A DNA stretch of 51,130 nucleotides from Thiohalobacter sp. (GCF_027000115.1 NZ_JALTON010000049.1:1-51130), one strand, 5' to 3'. Shown: positions 41,410-50,740, counted from the stretch's first letter. Translations and numbers: made by a program. The notes: generated by a model from the sequence alone, not told the origin.

Positions 41410-42414
41410 ATGTCGGCAACGATGCAAGCCATGATCATCCGGCGCTTCGGACCGCCGGAGGTGTTCGAGCGGGCCGAACTGCCGCGACCGGAAGCGGGCC
41501 CGGGGGAAGTTCTGATCCGGGTGGCGGCCTCAAGCGTCAATCCGGTGGACGCCAAGATCCGTCGTGGCGAGGTGCCGGTCGGCCCGGAATTTCCGGCCGT
41601 GCTGCATGCCGATGTCGCGGGCGTGGTGGCGTCGGTCGGTGAAGGTGTCGAGGATTTCGCGCCCGGCGACGAGGTTTATGGCTGTGCCGGCGGCGTGCGC
41701 GGTCTGCCGGGGGCGCTGGCGCAGTACATGGTCGCCGACGCGAGACTGGTCGCGCCCGCACCGCGCAGCCTGCCGCTGGTCGAGAGCGCCGCGTTGCCGC
41801 TGGTGTCGATCACGGCCTGGGAGGCGCTGGTGGAACGCGGTGCGGTGCAGTCGGGCGAGAACATCCTGGTGCATGGTGGCACCGGCGGCGTTGGCCACGT
41901 TGCGGTCCAGCTCGGCAAGTGGCGGGGCGCGCGGGTGGTCGCCACCTGCGGCAGCGACATCAAGCAGGCGCAGGCCCGGGCGCTGGGCGCGGATGCGGCA
42001 CTCGATTACACCGCCAGCACCCCGGCGGACTGGGTCGAGCGCCAGACCGATGGCGTCGGCTTCGACCTGGTGTTCGATACCGTCGGGGGACAGGTGCTCG
42101 CCGACGCCATTTCCGCCATTCGCATCAAGGGTCGGGTGGTGACCATCAGCGGCCGGTCCACCCTGGATATCAAGCCGCTGTTCCAGAAGGGGGCGAGCCT
42201 GCACACGGTGTTCATGCTCCTGCCCATGCTCACCGGCATGGGCCGCGAGGCGCACGGTGCCATCCTGCGCGAGATCGCCGGGCTGGTCGATGCGGGTCGG
42301 CTGCGTCCGCTGCTGGATGCGCAACGCTTCGGTTTCTCGCAGGTGGCCGATGCCCATGCCCGGCTGGAGTCCGGGCAGGCGACGGGCAAGATCCTGCTGG
42401 TGAACGATCTCTGA
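41410..42414 (+). CDS. Zinc-independent MDR oxidoreductase (quinone-oxidoreductase-like)
   Basis: This 334-residue protein belongs to the medium-chain dehydrogenase/reductase family. It starts MIIRRFGPPEVFERAELPRPEAGPGEVLIRV and has SSVNPVDAKIRRG and GVVASVGEGVEDFAPGDEVYG. The NAD(P)-binding Rossmann motif is HGGTGGVGHVAVQLGK at about 157-172. Catalytic and structural zinc cysteines of alcohol dehydrogenases are absent, placing it with quinone oxidoreductases (zeta-crystallin/QOR). It likely reduces quinones or enals with NADPH. It ends at a strong palindromic terminator. Confidence 0.92.
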   Translation: MSATMQAMIIRRFGPPEVFERAELPRPEAGPGEVLIRVAASSVNPVDAKIRRGEVPVGPEFPAVLHADVAGVVASVGEGVEDFAPGDEVYGCAGGVRGLPGALAQYMVADARLVAPAPRSLPLVESAALPLVSITAWEALVERGAVQSGENILVHGGTGGVGHVAVQLGKWRGARVVATCGSDIKQAQARALGADAALDYTASTPADWVERQTDGVGFDLVFDTVGGQVLADAISAIRIKGRVVTISGRSTLDIKPLFQKGASLHTVFMLLPMLTGMGREAHGAILREIAGLVDAGRLRPLLDAQRFGFSQVADAHARLESGQATGKILLVNDL

Positions 42415-42432
42415 TCGGGGAGCGGAACGCAC

Positions 42433-42454
42433 AAGGCGGGCCTCGGCCCGCCTT
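42433..42454. terminator. Bidirectional terminator-like hairpin
   Basis: AAGGCGGGC pairs with GCCCGCCTT around CTCG. It sits between the convergent stops of the QOR-like gene and the matrixin gene. It is followed by no strong U-run in either direction, though the stem is stable. The overlapping sequence GGGCAATATGCGGGCGG continues a dispersed motif seen elsewhere. Confidence 0.6.
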
Positions 42455-42474
42455 GGGCAATATGCGGGCGGGTT

Positions 42475-43377
42475 TCAGCCGCGGCGTCGCGCCACGCCGG
42501 CCAGCAGGCCGAGGCCACTGGCGAACAGCCACACGGCGGCCGGTACCGGCACGGCCTGGACCTCCCAGCCCACGTCGCGCAGCCCGGCCCAGTCCAGTTC
42601 GGTGAAGCGCTTGCGCTCACCGGCCGCGATACTGGGGGTCATGGCGGGCTCGCCCTCGCCCGGGCTGAGGGTGCCCGTCGCCCAGTGGCCCAGGTCGCTG
42701 CTCAGGGGCACGGCCCCGCCGTAGACGCTGATGCTGTTGCTGCAGGTGAAGTCCCCGCTCGCGCTCACGCAACTGTCCCAGGAGGGCGCGGTGCCCAGGC
42801 CAAGCACATGGCCGAGTTCATGCAGTGCCACGCTGAAGAAGTCGAAGCCGGAGAAGCTCTCGTCGGTGGTGACGTCGTCGTCGAAATACCAGCTCGTGGC
42901 GTTGTCGAAGGTAATGGCGCCGCCCCAGCGCGAAAAGTCGGTGGGCGGCGAATCGTCGACACCGGCCTGGCCGCGGGTTCGCGCATTGTCCAGGAAGGTT
43001 GTAGTGCCGCGGGCGCTCCAGCCGCCCGGTCCACCCGCACCGAGCGTGGTGCCCCCGAGCGACCGGGCGCCGACATAGACAACGATGGTATTGGCGGCGA
43101 CATCATAGTTGCCGAGCCTGACTTCGGTGCCCGTGCCCGGGTCGTCGAAGATGGCGGTGAAGTCGTTGATGCCTTGGCTGTCGATCGCGGTCAACTGGTC
43201 ATTGAGGCGGTTGCCGAGATAGCTGGCGGCGGCTTCCATGACCGCCTGCTGGGTGGGGCCGAAGAAGCCACTGTCGTAGCTGTAGTCGATCTGGATGGTC
43301 AGTGCCGAGGCGGGCGCGGCAGCGACCAGCAGCATGCCAGCCAGAAGGCTGGAACGAACGCGGCGGTGACAGGCCAT
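42475..43377 (-). CDS. Exported matrixin-like metalloprotease with PEP-CTERM-type sorting signal
   Basis: This 300-residue protein has a signal peptide (MACHRRVRSSLLAGMLLVAA, then APASA). The catalytic zinc motif is HELGHVLGLG with residues 186-195 and a following Ser/Trp region (SVALHELGHVLGLGTAPSW). The C-terminus is VPVPAAVWLFASGLGLLAGVARRRG, which has the VPxPA start, a hydrophobic helix and an Arg tail, as in VPLPA/PEP-CTERM signals read by exosortase. This predicts that the organism has an exosortase and an exopolysaccharide locus elsewhere. ATG 43377 follows an AAGGAGAA ribosome-binding site. Its substrate is unknown. Confidence 0.85.
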   Translation of the reverse strand: MACHRRVRSSLLAGMLLVAAAPASALTIQIDYSYDSGFFGPTQQAVMEAAASYLGNRLNDQLTAIDSQGINDFTAIFDDPGTGTEVRLGNYDVAANTIVVYVGARSLGGTTLGAGGPGGWSARGTTTFLDNARTRGQAGVDDSPPTDFSRWGGAITFDNATSWYFDDDVTTDESFSGFDFFSVALHELGHVLGLGTAPSWDSCVSASGDFTCSNSISVYGGAVPLSSDLGHWATGTLSPGEGEPAMTPSIAAGERKRFTELDWAGLRDVGWEVQAVPVPAAVWLFASGLGLLAGVARRRG

Positions 43378-43651
43378 GAAGCGATTCTCCTTGATTGGTG
43401 TGATGTTTGTCTGAATACCGAGTTCGGGCGAGGCGCGGGTCAATGCAAGTTGGATGCCTGATCTCGTCTCCCTGCGGGCAATCAGCAGGTTACCCGCTGC
43501 TGGGGTCGCTGCTGTCGAGCGATGCAAGGAAACCCGACGCGGGTGTCGACCTCTTGGCAGCGGCTTTTTACGCTTTCCATACCGGTATTTCAAGGGATGA
43601 TGATGGTCGGGCACACCGGCAGCGATTCAGGCCCTGTTAGCTGTCTCGACA

Positions 43652-44851
43652 TCACTCCGAGCGCAGCGCTTCGATGGGGTCCAGCCGCGCCGCCCGTCGC
43701 GCCGGCAGGATACCGGCGGCCAGCCCGATCAGGGTGGAACCGGCCAGCGCCGCGATCACGTAGGGCCAGGCCGGGTGCAGCGGCAGGCTGGGCAGCAGCT
43801 GGCCGAGCAGCAGGGCGCCGCCGAGGCCGAGCCCGAGCCCGAGCAGGCCGCCGAGGGTGGCCAGCAAAGCCGATTCGCCCAGGAACAGCAGCAGGATGTC
43901 CCGCCGGGTGCTGCCCAGCGCCCGCAGCAGGCCGACCTCGGCGGTGCGCTCGCTGACGGCGATGGTCATGATGGTGAGAATCCCCACCGAGCCGACGGCG
44001 AGCGAGATGCCGCCGAGACCGGCCACGGCCAGGGTCAGCACGTCGAGGACCGAGCCCAGCACCTCGAGCATCTGTTTCTGGGTGGTGATGGTGACATCGT
44101 CGCGGCCGTGGCGGGCGCTGATCAGGCGGCGGATACCGGCCACCAGCTCGTCCTCGTCGGTGCCCGGCTGGTAGAGCACGTCGATCTCCATCACGCCGGT
44201 ACGATTGAACAGCTCCAGTGCGCGGGCGGTGGGCAGGTAGAGGGTGTCGTCCAGATCGAAGCCCAGCATGGTGCCCTTGGGGCGCATGACGCCGATGATC
44301 CGGAAGCGATGGCCGGCCACCCGCACCTGGGCGCCGAGCGGGCTGCGGTTGCCGAACAGTTCCCGCTTCAGCCGGCTGCCGAGCACGGCCTGGGTGCGCG
44401 CCGCGTGGGGGTCGCCGTCCTCGAGGAAGCGGCCGGCGGCGACCTCGAAGCGGAAGGCCTCCGGAAATTCGGGGCCGACGCCATAGACCATGGTGCGGCG
44501 CTTGCGGCCGTTGCCGCGCACCTCGGCGTTGCCCCACAGGGCCGGCACTACGGCGCGCACAGCGGGCAGGCGCTCCAGCGCAAGGGCATCGTCGAGGGTG
44601 AGCGGGCGCGGGCTGCCGAAGATGCCGATGGAGGCGCCATGGGTCTGGGCCTTGCCGGGGTTGATGGCCACGATGTGGGTGCCGAACTGGGTGAACTCGG
44701 CGACCACGAAGCGGTGTATGCCCTCGCCGACAGCGGTCAGTAGCACCACGGCAGCGATGCCGATGGCGATGCCCAGCGCGGTGAGCCGGCTGCGACCGCG
44801 GGCGGCGCGCACGCTGGAAAAGGTGAGCTGCAGCAGGTCGCGGGTGCGCAT
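43652..44851 (-). CDS. MacB/FtsX-type ABC exporter permease (second in operon)
   Basis: This 399-residue membrane protein has the MacB/FtsX layout: one N-terminal membrane segment (about 22-42), a large periplasmic MacB_PCD domain (about 45-265), then three membrane segments (about 275-295, 320-345, 360-385). The end ILPARRAARLDPIEALRSE is diagnostic for FtsX-type permeases. The gene begins one base beyond the upstream permease stop. It is a distant paralogue of that permease. The two would form a heterodimeric membrane part driven by the shared ATPase. Confidence 0.92.
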   Translation of the reverse strand: MRTRDLLQLTFSSVRAARGRSRLTALGIAIGIAAVVLLTAVGEGIHRFVVAEFTQFGTHIVAINPGKAQTHGASIGIFGSPRPLTLDDALALERLPAVRAVVPALWGNAEVRGNGRKRRTMVYGVGPEFPEAFRFEVAAGRFLEDGDPHAARTQAVLGSRLKRELFGNRSPLGAQVRVAGHRFRIIGVMRPKGTMLGFDLDDTLYLPTARALELFNRTGVMEIDVLYQPGTDEDELVAGIRRLISARHGRDDVTITTQKQMLEVLGSVLDVLTLAVAGLGGISLAVGSVGILTIMTIAVSERTAEVGLLRALGSTRRDILLLFLGESALLATLGGLLGLGLGLGGALLLGQLLPSLPLHPAWPYVIAALAGSTLIGLAAGILPARRAARLDPIEALRSE

Positions 44852-44852
44852 C

Positions 44853-46064
44853 TCAGTGCCTCGCCAGCGCCTGGATGGGATCGAGGCGCGCCGCCTGCCG
44901 CGCCGGCAGCCAGCCGAACAGCAGCCCGGTGCACAGGGCGATGCCGAGGCTGCCGGCCAGCGCCCAGGCCGGCGCGCCACCGGCCAGGGCCGGTGCCAGC
45001 CGGCCCAGGACCCAGCTCCCGGCCAGGCCCAGCAAGAGGCCCAGCAGCGCGCCGGTCAGTGCCAGCAGGGCCGCTTCGGCCAGGAACAGGAGGGAGACCA
45101 TGCGCCCCGAGGCACCGATGGCACGCAGCAGGCCGATCTCGGTGGTGCGCTGGGCGACCGCGATCAGCATCACGTTCATCACCAGTATCCCCGCGACGCC
45201 CAGACTGATGGCGGCGATGCCGGCGACGGTGAGGGTGAGCGCACGAAAGATGTCGTCGAAGGCGCCGAGCACCGCGTCCTGGGTAATGACCGTGAAGTCC
45301 TCCTCGCCCTGGTGGCGTTCGGTGAGGGTGCGGCGCACGAAGGCCTTGAGCGTCTCCATGTCTTCCCGGCTGCGGGCCTCGATCAGGATGCGGAACAGGG
45401 AGCGGGTGTCGTAGAGCTGCTGGGCGCTGGCCACCGGCACGATCACCAGCTCCTCAACGTCCACGCCGATGGAACGCCCCTCGGGCGCGAGGACGCCGAT
45501 CACCCGGCAGCGCCGGTCGGCGACCCGCAGCCACCGGCCCAGGGCCGGCTGGGCGCCGAACAGCTCGTGGCGCACCCTGGCGCCCAGTACGCACACCGGG
45601 CTGGCGAGGCCGGGGTCGCCGGCCGGCAGGAAGCGGCCTTGCGCCAGGGGCCAGTGCCGGATTGCGAGCAGCTCGGCGGTCGAGCCCAGCACTGGCGCCT
45701 CCCGTTCCAGCCCGCCGGCGGCGACCAGCGCGGAGCCCACCACCACCGGGGCCACGCGCCGCACCGCCGCATGGCGGGTCAGGGCCAGGGCGTCGTCCAG
45801 GGTGAGATCGCGGGGGGTGGCGCCCATGGCCATGGCGACGCCGGCACCGCCGGTCTCGTTGCGGCCGGGCACGACGATCAGCAGGTGGCTGCCCAGCGAG
45901 GCGAACTGGCCGATCACGTACTGGCGCGCGCCTTCACCCAGCGCGGTCAGCAGGATGACCGCGGCCACCCCGATGGCCATGGCCAGCACCATGAGCGCGC
46001 TGCGCAGGCGGAAACCGCGCAGGGCGCCGGCCGCATAGCGGCCCAGGTCAGTCGCGCGCAGCAT
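44853..46064 (-). CDS. MacB/FtsX-type ABC exporter permease (first in operon)
   Basis: This 403-residue permease has the same topology as its downstream paralogue: one N-terminal segment (LMVLAMAIGVAAVILLTAL), a periplasmic domain (about 45-265) and three C-terminal segments. It ends WLPARQAARLDPIQALARH. Family members move lipoproteins, antibiotics or peptides through mechanotransmission rather than by a transport path in the membrane. Its start overlaps the ATPase gene end by 17 bases, so translation is coupled. Confidence 0.92.
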   Translation of the reverse strand: MLRATDLGRYAAGALRGFRLRSALMVLAMAIGVAAVILLTALGEGARQYVIGQFASLGSHLLIVVPGRNETGGAGVAMAMGATPRDLTLDDALALTRHAAVRRVAPVVVGSALVAAGGLEREAPVLGSTAELLAIRHWPLAQGRFLPAGDPGLASPVCVLGARVRHELFGAQPALGRWLRVADRRCRVIGVLAPEGRSIGVDVEELVIVPVASAQQLYDTRSLFRILIEARSREDMETLKAFVRRTLTERHQGEEDFTVITQDAVLGAFDDIFRALTLTVAGIAAISLGVAGILVMNVMLIAVAQRTTEIGLLRAIGASGRMVSLLFLAEAALLALTGALLGLLLGLAGSWVLGRLAPALAGGAPAWALAGSLGIALCTGLLFGWLPARQAARLDPIQALARH

Positions 46065-46743
46065 CCGTCCCGGCCCGCAGGTCGCTTACCAGACGGCCGT
46101 CGCGCAGCTTCAGCCGGCGACCGGCGCGATTGCCCAGTTCCGGGTCGTGAGTGACGACGATCAGGGTCACCCCCTCGCGGTTGAGCGCTTCCAGCACGGC
46201 GACGATGTCGTGGCCGGAGGCGCGGTCGAGGTTGCCGGTGGGCTCGTCGGCCAGCAGCAGGCCGGGGCGCATGATGGTGGCCCGCGCGATGGCCACGCGC
46301 TGGCGCTGGCCGCCGGAGAGCTGGTCCGGGCGGTGATCGGCGCGGTCGCTCATGCCCACCGCCGCCAGTGCGCGCGCCACGCTTTCGCGGCGTTCGGCGG
46401 GGTCCACGCCTTCCAGGATCAACGGCAGCTCGACGTTCTCGGCCGCGGTCATGCGCGGCACCAGGTGAAAGAACTGGAACACGAAGCCGATGTGCCGGCG
46501 CTGCACCTCGGCCAGCGCCTTGTCGTCGAGGGCGGTGACGTCGCGGCCGTCGAGGCGGTAGCGGCCGGCGGTGGGACGGTCGAGCAGGCCGATCAGGTGC
46601 AGCAGGGTCGACTTGCCGGAGCCCGAGGGGCCCATCACCGAGACGTATTCGCCGTCCTCGATGCGCAGGTCGATGCCATCGAGGGCGCGCACCTCCTGGT
46701 CGCCGACCCGGTAGTGGCGATGGATGCCCTCCAGCTCGATCAC
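46048..46743 (-). CDS. MacB/LolD-type ABC transporter ATPase
   Basis: This encodes 231 residues from GTG 46743, where the start overlaps the adaptor gene stop by 4 bases. Walker A is GPSGSGKST (38-46), the signature LSGGQ is at 142-146, and Walker B with catalytic Glu is LLLADE (162-167), followed by EPTGNLD and a [15 protein letters not shown]-loop. This is the o-228/MacB-LolD class, which drives FtsX-type permeases. Together with the adaptor and two permeases it forms an export complex. Confidence 0.96.
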   Translation of the reverse strand: MIELEGIHRHYRVGDQEVRALDGIDLRIEDGEYVSVMGPSGSGKSTLLHLIGLLDRPTAGRYRLDGRDVTALDDKALAEVQRRHIGFVFQFFHLVPRMTAAENVELPLILEGVDPAERRESVARALAAVGMSDRADHRPDQLSGGQRQRVAIARATIMRPGLLLADEPTGNLDRASGHDIVAVLEALNREGVTLIVVTHDPELGNRAGRRLKLRDGRLVSDLRAGTDAARD

Positions 46744-47897
46744 GGGCCGGTCGGCTCCGATTCCGGCTGCACGCGGGCGCCGTCGACCACGCCTTCGCGG
46801 TCGATGGAAGTGGCCACGCGCTCGCCGGCCTCTAGCCCCTCCAGCACCTCGGTCCACTGCCAGTTGGCGATGCCGGTCTTCACGGTGCGTGCGTGCAGGG
46901 TGCCGCTGTCGGCGTCGTAGACCAGGACCTTCGGACCCTCCAGCAGCGCCTCGGTGGGTACCCGCAGGCTGTCCTCGTGGCGCTCGAGCAGGATCTCGAC
47001 ATCGGCGCTGTAGCCGGGCTTGAGATCGTCGGTCACGCCGGGGACATCGAAGTCGGCCTCGATCTCCACCGTGCGCGCCTCGCGTTCGCGGTCCCGGACG
47101 TAGGGTGCCACCCGGCGCACCTTGCCGGGGAAACTGCGCTTCGGAAAGGCGTCGAGATGGATGCGCACCGGTTGCCCGGGCTGCACGCGCGGGGCATCGA
47201 CCTCGTCCAGCGGCGCGCTGACATACAGGCAGCAGCCGTCGATCAGATCGACCGCCGGCGGCGTGGCCACGCCGACCGGCGAGGGGGTGACGAACTCGCT
47301 CAGCTCGCCGTTGATCTCGGCGACGATGCCCGGGAAGGGCGCCAGCAGCCGGGTGCGGGCCACCGCGGCCTCGGCCACCTGCAACCGGGCCGCGGCCACC
47401 TCGCGTTCGCCCCGGGCCGCGGCGCAACGAGCCCGGGCCGCGCGCGCCTGGCCCGCGGCCTGGTCGCGCCGTTCCTCGGCGGCCGCCTTCTGCCGGTACA
47501 GGCGCTCGATGCGGCGAGCGTCGCGCTCGGCCACCTCGGCCAGCACGCAGGCCTCCTCGGCGCGCGCACCGGCGGCGGCGAGCTGCTGCTCGGCGAGCGT
47601 GCGTTCAGCCTTGAGGTCCTGGTTCCAGAGTTCGAGCAGCAGCTCGCCCTGTTCGACGCGGTCGCCCTCGCGCACCGCCAGGGTCTGGATCTGGCCGCCC
47701 ACCGGCAGCGACAGCCGCGCCCGGCGGCAGGCCTTGACGGTGCCGGCGCGGGTGTTGGCGACGGTGGCCTCCACCGCGCCTCGATCGACGGTCGCCAGCC
47801 GCACCGGTACAGGCTCCGGGCGCGTGGCGGCGTAGAGCGTCACGCCGGCGGCGGCGACGAGCAGCAGTGCGATCAGGCCCTTGCGAGGTGTCGGTAT
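46740..47897 (-). CDS. HlyD/MFP-type periplasmic adaptor, probable ATA start
   Basis: This adaptor (385 residues if started at 47897) has a biotinyl/lipoyl-like domain (PVGGQIQTLAVREGDRVEQGELL) and a long helical hairpin (about residues 95-170). These are followed by barrel domains, with LLAPFPGIVAEI and VSAPLDEVDAPRVQPG. The frame continues upstream of GTG 47843 into PTPRKGLIALLLVAAAGVTLYAATRP, an ideal membrane anchor. No ATG, GTG or TTG occurs in that frame before the stop codon. The codon at 47895-47897 is ATA, set after AGGGAA at a proper distance, which suggests a mutated or non-standard start. GTG 47843 would lose the anchor. The gene leads the ABC operon. Confidence 0.8.
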   Translation of the reverse strand: MPTPRKGLIALLLVAAAGVTLYAATRPEPVPVRLATVDRGAVEATVANTRAGTVKACRRARLSLPVGGQIQTLAVREGDRVEQGELLLELWNQDLKAERTLAEQQLAAAGARAEEACVLAEVAERDARRIERLYRQKAAAEERRDQAAGQARAARARCAAARGEREVAAARLQVAEAAVARTRLLAPFPGIVAEINGELSEFVTPSPVGVATPPAVDLIDGCCLYVSAPLDEVDAPRVQPGQPVRIHLDAFPKRSFPGKVRRVAPYVRDREREARTVEIEADFDVPGVTDDLKPGYSADVEILLERHEDSLRVPTEALLEGPKVLVYDADSGTLHARTVKTGIANWQWTEVLEGLEAGERVATSIDREGVVDGARVQPESEPTGP

Positions 47898-47963
47898 GTC
47901 GGTCGGTTCCCTGTCCGCTATGCGGGCATTACACGGGCTGGCAGCGGTGCGGTCAAACCCGCA

Positions 47964-48647
47964 TCAGTGCCGCAGCAGCCGGCCCCAGCGCCAGAGGTTG
48001 AGCAGACTGGCCAGCGAGGCAGCGACATAGGTGAGGGCCGCCGCGCGCAGGATGCTGCGGGCGGCCGGGCGGTCCGGCGGCGGCAGGTAACGCCCCGCCT
48101 CCAGCAGCGGCAGGGCGCGCCGGAAGCTGGCATCCAGCTCCACGGGCAGGGTCACCAGATGCACCAGCGCCGAGGCCCCGAAGGCGGCCAGGGCGCCGGC
48201 CAGCGTCAGCCAGCCGGCGACCGGGGTGCGGGTGACCAGGCCGATCAGGGGCGCGGCGACGAACAGCAGGTTGCCCAGCATCTGCGCGCCTTGCGCCAGA
48301 CCGACCAGGCGCTGGCGCAGCCGGAACCAGCCGTCGCCCTGGGCATGCTGCAGGGCATGGCCGACCTCGTGGGCGGCCACGACCACGGCAGTGAGCGAGC
48401 GGCCGTTGTGGTGTTCCGGGGACAGCGCCACCTGTCGCGTGCGCGGGTCGTAGTGATCGCCGGCCTCGGTGGTCACCACCTGCACGTCCCCGAGGTCGAG
48501 CCGGTCGAGCAGGTGGCGGGCGAACTGGCCGCCGGTGCCCGGGAAGTCGTCCCGTGGCCGGGCGTGGCGGCGCAGCACCCATTGCACCCAGAGCTGCGGC
48601 CCGAACAGCAGCATCAGCAGGGCCAGGATACCCAGGGTCAGCGGCAT
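47964..48647 (-). CDS. YugP-family zinc metallopeptidase (membrane protein)
   Basis: This 227-residue protein has several membrane segments (about 3-20, 125-145, 150-170, and near the end) around the zinc-binding motif HEVGH at 93-97 (VAAHEVGHALQHA). The block DPRTRQVALSPEHHNGRSLTAVVVAAHEVGH is typical of the YugP/neutral zinc metallopeptidase family. It lies 66 bases from the adaptor gene on the same strand but has no clear link to it. It is divergent from the YbaK gene. The physiological substrate is unknown. Confidence 0.9.
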   Translation of the reverse strand: MPLTLGILALLMLLFGPQLWVQWVLRRHARPRDDFPGTGGQFARHLLDRLDLGDVQVVTTEAGDHYDPRTRQVALSPEHHNGRSLTAVVVAAHEVGHALQHAQGDGWFRLRQRLVGLAQGAQMLGNLLFVAAPLIGLVTRTPVAGWLTLAGALAAFGASALVHLVTLPVELDASFRRALPLLEAGRYLPPPDRPAARSILRAAALTYVAASLASLLNLWRWGRLLRH

Positions 48648-48725
48648 GGCGGGGCGAGGACCGGCGGGGCGCCGGCCGGCGAACTATAATCGAGGCACAG
48701 GGCAGTCATTCCGGAGGGCAGGCTC

Positions 48726-49196
48726 ATGACCATGTCTGGCACGCTCTATCGCTATCTCGCCGATCAGGAGGTCACCTTCGACCTGGTGACCCATCCCCGC
48801 AGTGCCACCAGCCTGGAAACGGCCCGTCTCGCGCACGTTCCCGCCGACTGCGTCGCCAAGCCGGTGCTGCTCGAGGACGAGCAAGGCTATCTGATGGCCG
48901 TCATCCCCGCCAGTCACCGCCTCGATCTGGGCGAGCTGGACCGACAGCTCAATCGCCATCTCGAGTTCGCGCCGGAGGCCGAGATCGCCGGTCTGTTCGA
49001 GGACTGCGAGCCCGGCGCCATGCCGCCGGTGGGTGCGCCCTGGGGTATCCCCGAGGTCGTGGACGACCGGCTGGCCGAACAGGCCGAGGTCTGGTTCGAG
49101 GCCGGTGACCACGAGCAGCTGGTGCACATGAATGGCGAAACCTTCGCCCAGGTCATGGGCGACGCGCGCTTCGGCCGTTTCAGCGAGCACCTCTGA
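48726..49196 (+). CDS. YbaK/EbsC-family aminoacyl-tRNA deacylase
   Basis: This 156-residue protein is a single YbaK/ProX domain. It has Lys45 in ADCVAKPVLLEDEQGYLMAV, corresponding to the conserved lysine of YbaK that contacts substrate. Blocks FEDCEPGAMPPVGAPWGIPEVVDDRLAE and EVWFEAGDHEQLVHM follow. Such proteins remove mischarged amino acids from tRNA (Cys-tRNAPro, Ala-tRNAPro and similar). It is a paralogue of the N-terminal half of the YbaK-HDOD fusion encoded at 6190-7599, which lacks the lysine. Two start codons two residues apart are available; ATG 48726 is used. Confidence 0.9.
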   Translation: MTMSGTLYRYLADQEVTFDLVTHPRSATSLETARLAHVPADCVAKPVLLEDEQGYLMAVIPASHRLDLGELDRQLNRHLEFAPEAEIAGLFEDCEPGAMPPVGAPWGIPEVVDDRLAEQAEVWFEAGDHEQLVHMNGETFAQVMGDARFGRFSEHL

Positions 49197-49202
49197 ATCG
49201 GT

Positions 49203-50561
49203 TCAGGCGTCTGAATCGGTTCGGGTGTCCGTCGGACGGGCCACCGGGCGGCCGATGGCGTAGTAGGTGAAGCCCAGCGAGGCCAGCCGCGCCGGGTCGT
49301 AGAGGTTGCGCCCGTCGAAGATCACCGGCTCGCGCAGGCGGGCGCGGATCTGGTCGAAGACCGGGCTGCGGAACTCCTGCCACTCGGTGATGACGGTGAG
49401 CGCGTCGGCGCCCTCCAGTGCGTCCGTCGCCGATTCGGCCAGCCTCAGGTCTTCCCGCTCGCCATAGATGCGGCGGCACTCGTCCATGGCCACCGGGTCG
49501 TAGGCCTGCACCCGGGCGCCCGCCGCCCACAGTGCCTCCATCAGCACGCGACTCGACGCCTCGCGCATGTCGTCGGTGTTGGGTTTGAATGCCAGGCCCC
49601 AGAGCGCGATGGTTTTGTCGCGAACGTCGCCGAAATGCTGTGAAATCTTGTCGAAGAGCACCCTTTTCTGGCGATCATTCACGGACTCCACCGCGCTCAG
49701 CAGTTGCGCCTCGTAGTCGATGTCGCGGGCGATGCGTTCCAGGGCCTTGACGTCCTTGGGGAAGCAGGAGCCGCCGTAGCCGGCCCCCGGATAGATGAAC
49801 TGGTAGCCGATGCGGGGGTCCGAGCCGATGCCGACCCGCACCTGTTCGATGTCGGCGCCGAGGCGTTCTGCCATGTTCGACAGCTCGTTCATGAAGCTGA
49901 TCTTGGTCGCCAGCATGGCATTGGCCGCATACTTGGTCAGCTCCGCGGAGCGGATGTCCATGGCCAGCAGCCGGTCGTGGTTGCGGTTGAAGGGGGCGTA
50001 GAGCGCGCGCATCAGCTCGGTGGTGCGCGGATTGTCGGTGCCGACGATGATCCGGTCCGGCTTCATGAAGTCGCCGATGGCTGCGCCTTCCTTGAGGAAT
50101 TCAGGATTGGACACCACATCGAAGTCGCGCTGAACGCCGCGGTCGGCGAGCGTAGTGGCGATGGCCTCGCGCACCCGGTCGGCGGTCCCTACCGGCACCG
50201 TCGACTTGTTAACGATCACGCGGTAGTCCTCCAGGTGGCTGCCGATGGTCCGCGCCACCGCGAGCACGTGCTGCAGGTCGGCCGAGCCGTCCTCGTCCGG
50301 GGGCGTGCCCACGGCAATGAACTGGAACAGTCCGTGCGCCACGCCTTCGGCCGGGTCCAGGGTGAAACGGAGCCGGCCGGCGCGGCCGTTGTCCTGTACC
50401 ATGCGATCCAGTCCCGGCTCGTAGATGGGCACCCGGCCCTGGTTGAGCATCTCGATCTTGGCGGGATCCACGTCCACGCACAGGACCTCGTTGCCGACCT
50501 CGGCGAGGCAGGCGCCGGTGACCAGGCCGACGTAGCCGGAACCGTAGATGGTGACCTTCAT
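49203..50561 (-). CDS. ugd: UDP-glucose 6-dehydrogenase
   Basis: This 452-residue enzyme oxidises UDP-glucose to UDP-glucuronate with two NAD+. The Rossmann motif is GSGYVGLV (7-14), and the catalytic cysteine is Cys266 in [14 protein letters not shown]. Other blocks are [49 protein letters not shown] and [20 protein letters not shown]-glucuronate feeds exopolysaccharide or LPS sugars, consistent with the PEP-CTERM/exosortase prediction from the matrixin. No other polysaccharide gene is in view. The gene is alone between the YbaK gene and the tRNA-Tyr promoter. Confidence 0.96.
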   Translation of the reverse strand: MKVTIYGSGYVGLVTGACLAEVGNEVLCVDVDPAKIEMLNQGRVPIYEPGLDRMVQDNGRAGRLRFTLDPAEGVAHGLFQFIAVGTPPDEDGSADLQHVLAVARTIGSHLEDYRVIVNKSTVPVGTADRVREAIATTLADRGVQRDFDVVSNPEFLKEGAAIGDFMKPDRIIVGTDNPRTTELMRALYAPFNRNHDRLLAMDIRSAELTKYAANAMLATKISFMNELSNMAERLGADIEQVRVGIGSDPRIGYQFIYPGAGYGGSCFPKDVKALERIARDIDYEAQLLSAVESVNDRQKRVLFDKISQHFGDVRDKTIALWGLAFKPNTDDMREASSRVLMEALWAAGARVQAYDPVAMDECRRIYGEREDLRLAESATDALEGADALTVITEWQEFRSPVFDQIRARLREPVIFDGRNLYDPARLASLGFTYYAIGRPVARPTDTRTDSDA

Positions 50562-50711
50562 GGCTTCCCCTGTCCTGAATGGCGATCCCGGCCTCGGGCA
50601 AAATGCCCTGCCCGGCAGTCACTTGGCGTGCTGTCCGGGCCGGGCCGAGGACGCCATGCTACCAGAACGGAACTGCCGGGCGCAGGGGTGACCGCATTGC
50701 GGCTGCTGGAG

Positions 50712-50740
50712 TTGACACGGGGCAGGCGCTCACCCAAAAT
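50712..50740 (+). promoter_or_regulatory. Sigma-70 promoter of tRNA-Tyr
   Basis: TTGACA (50712-50717) and CAAAAT (50735-50740) are separated by 17 bases. The start of transcription would be near 50747, about ten bases before the tRNA. The GC-rich stretch after the -10 (ACGCTGCTTCG) resembles a stringent-response discriminator. Confidence 0.7.

Noticed and set aside
43378-43651. Possible c-di-GMP (GEMM) riboswitch upstream of the matrixin gene
   Set aside because: Read on the minus strand, GGAAAGCGTAAAAAGCCGCTGCC looks vaguely like a GEMM core, but the conserved GGCAAACC and GACGCAAAGCC blocks are missing.
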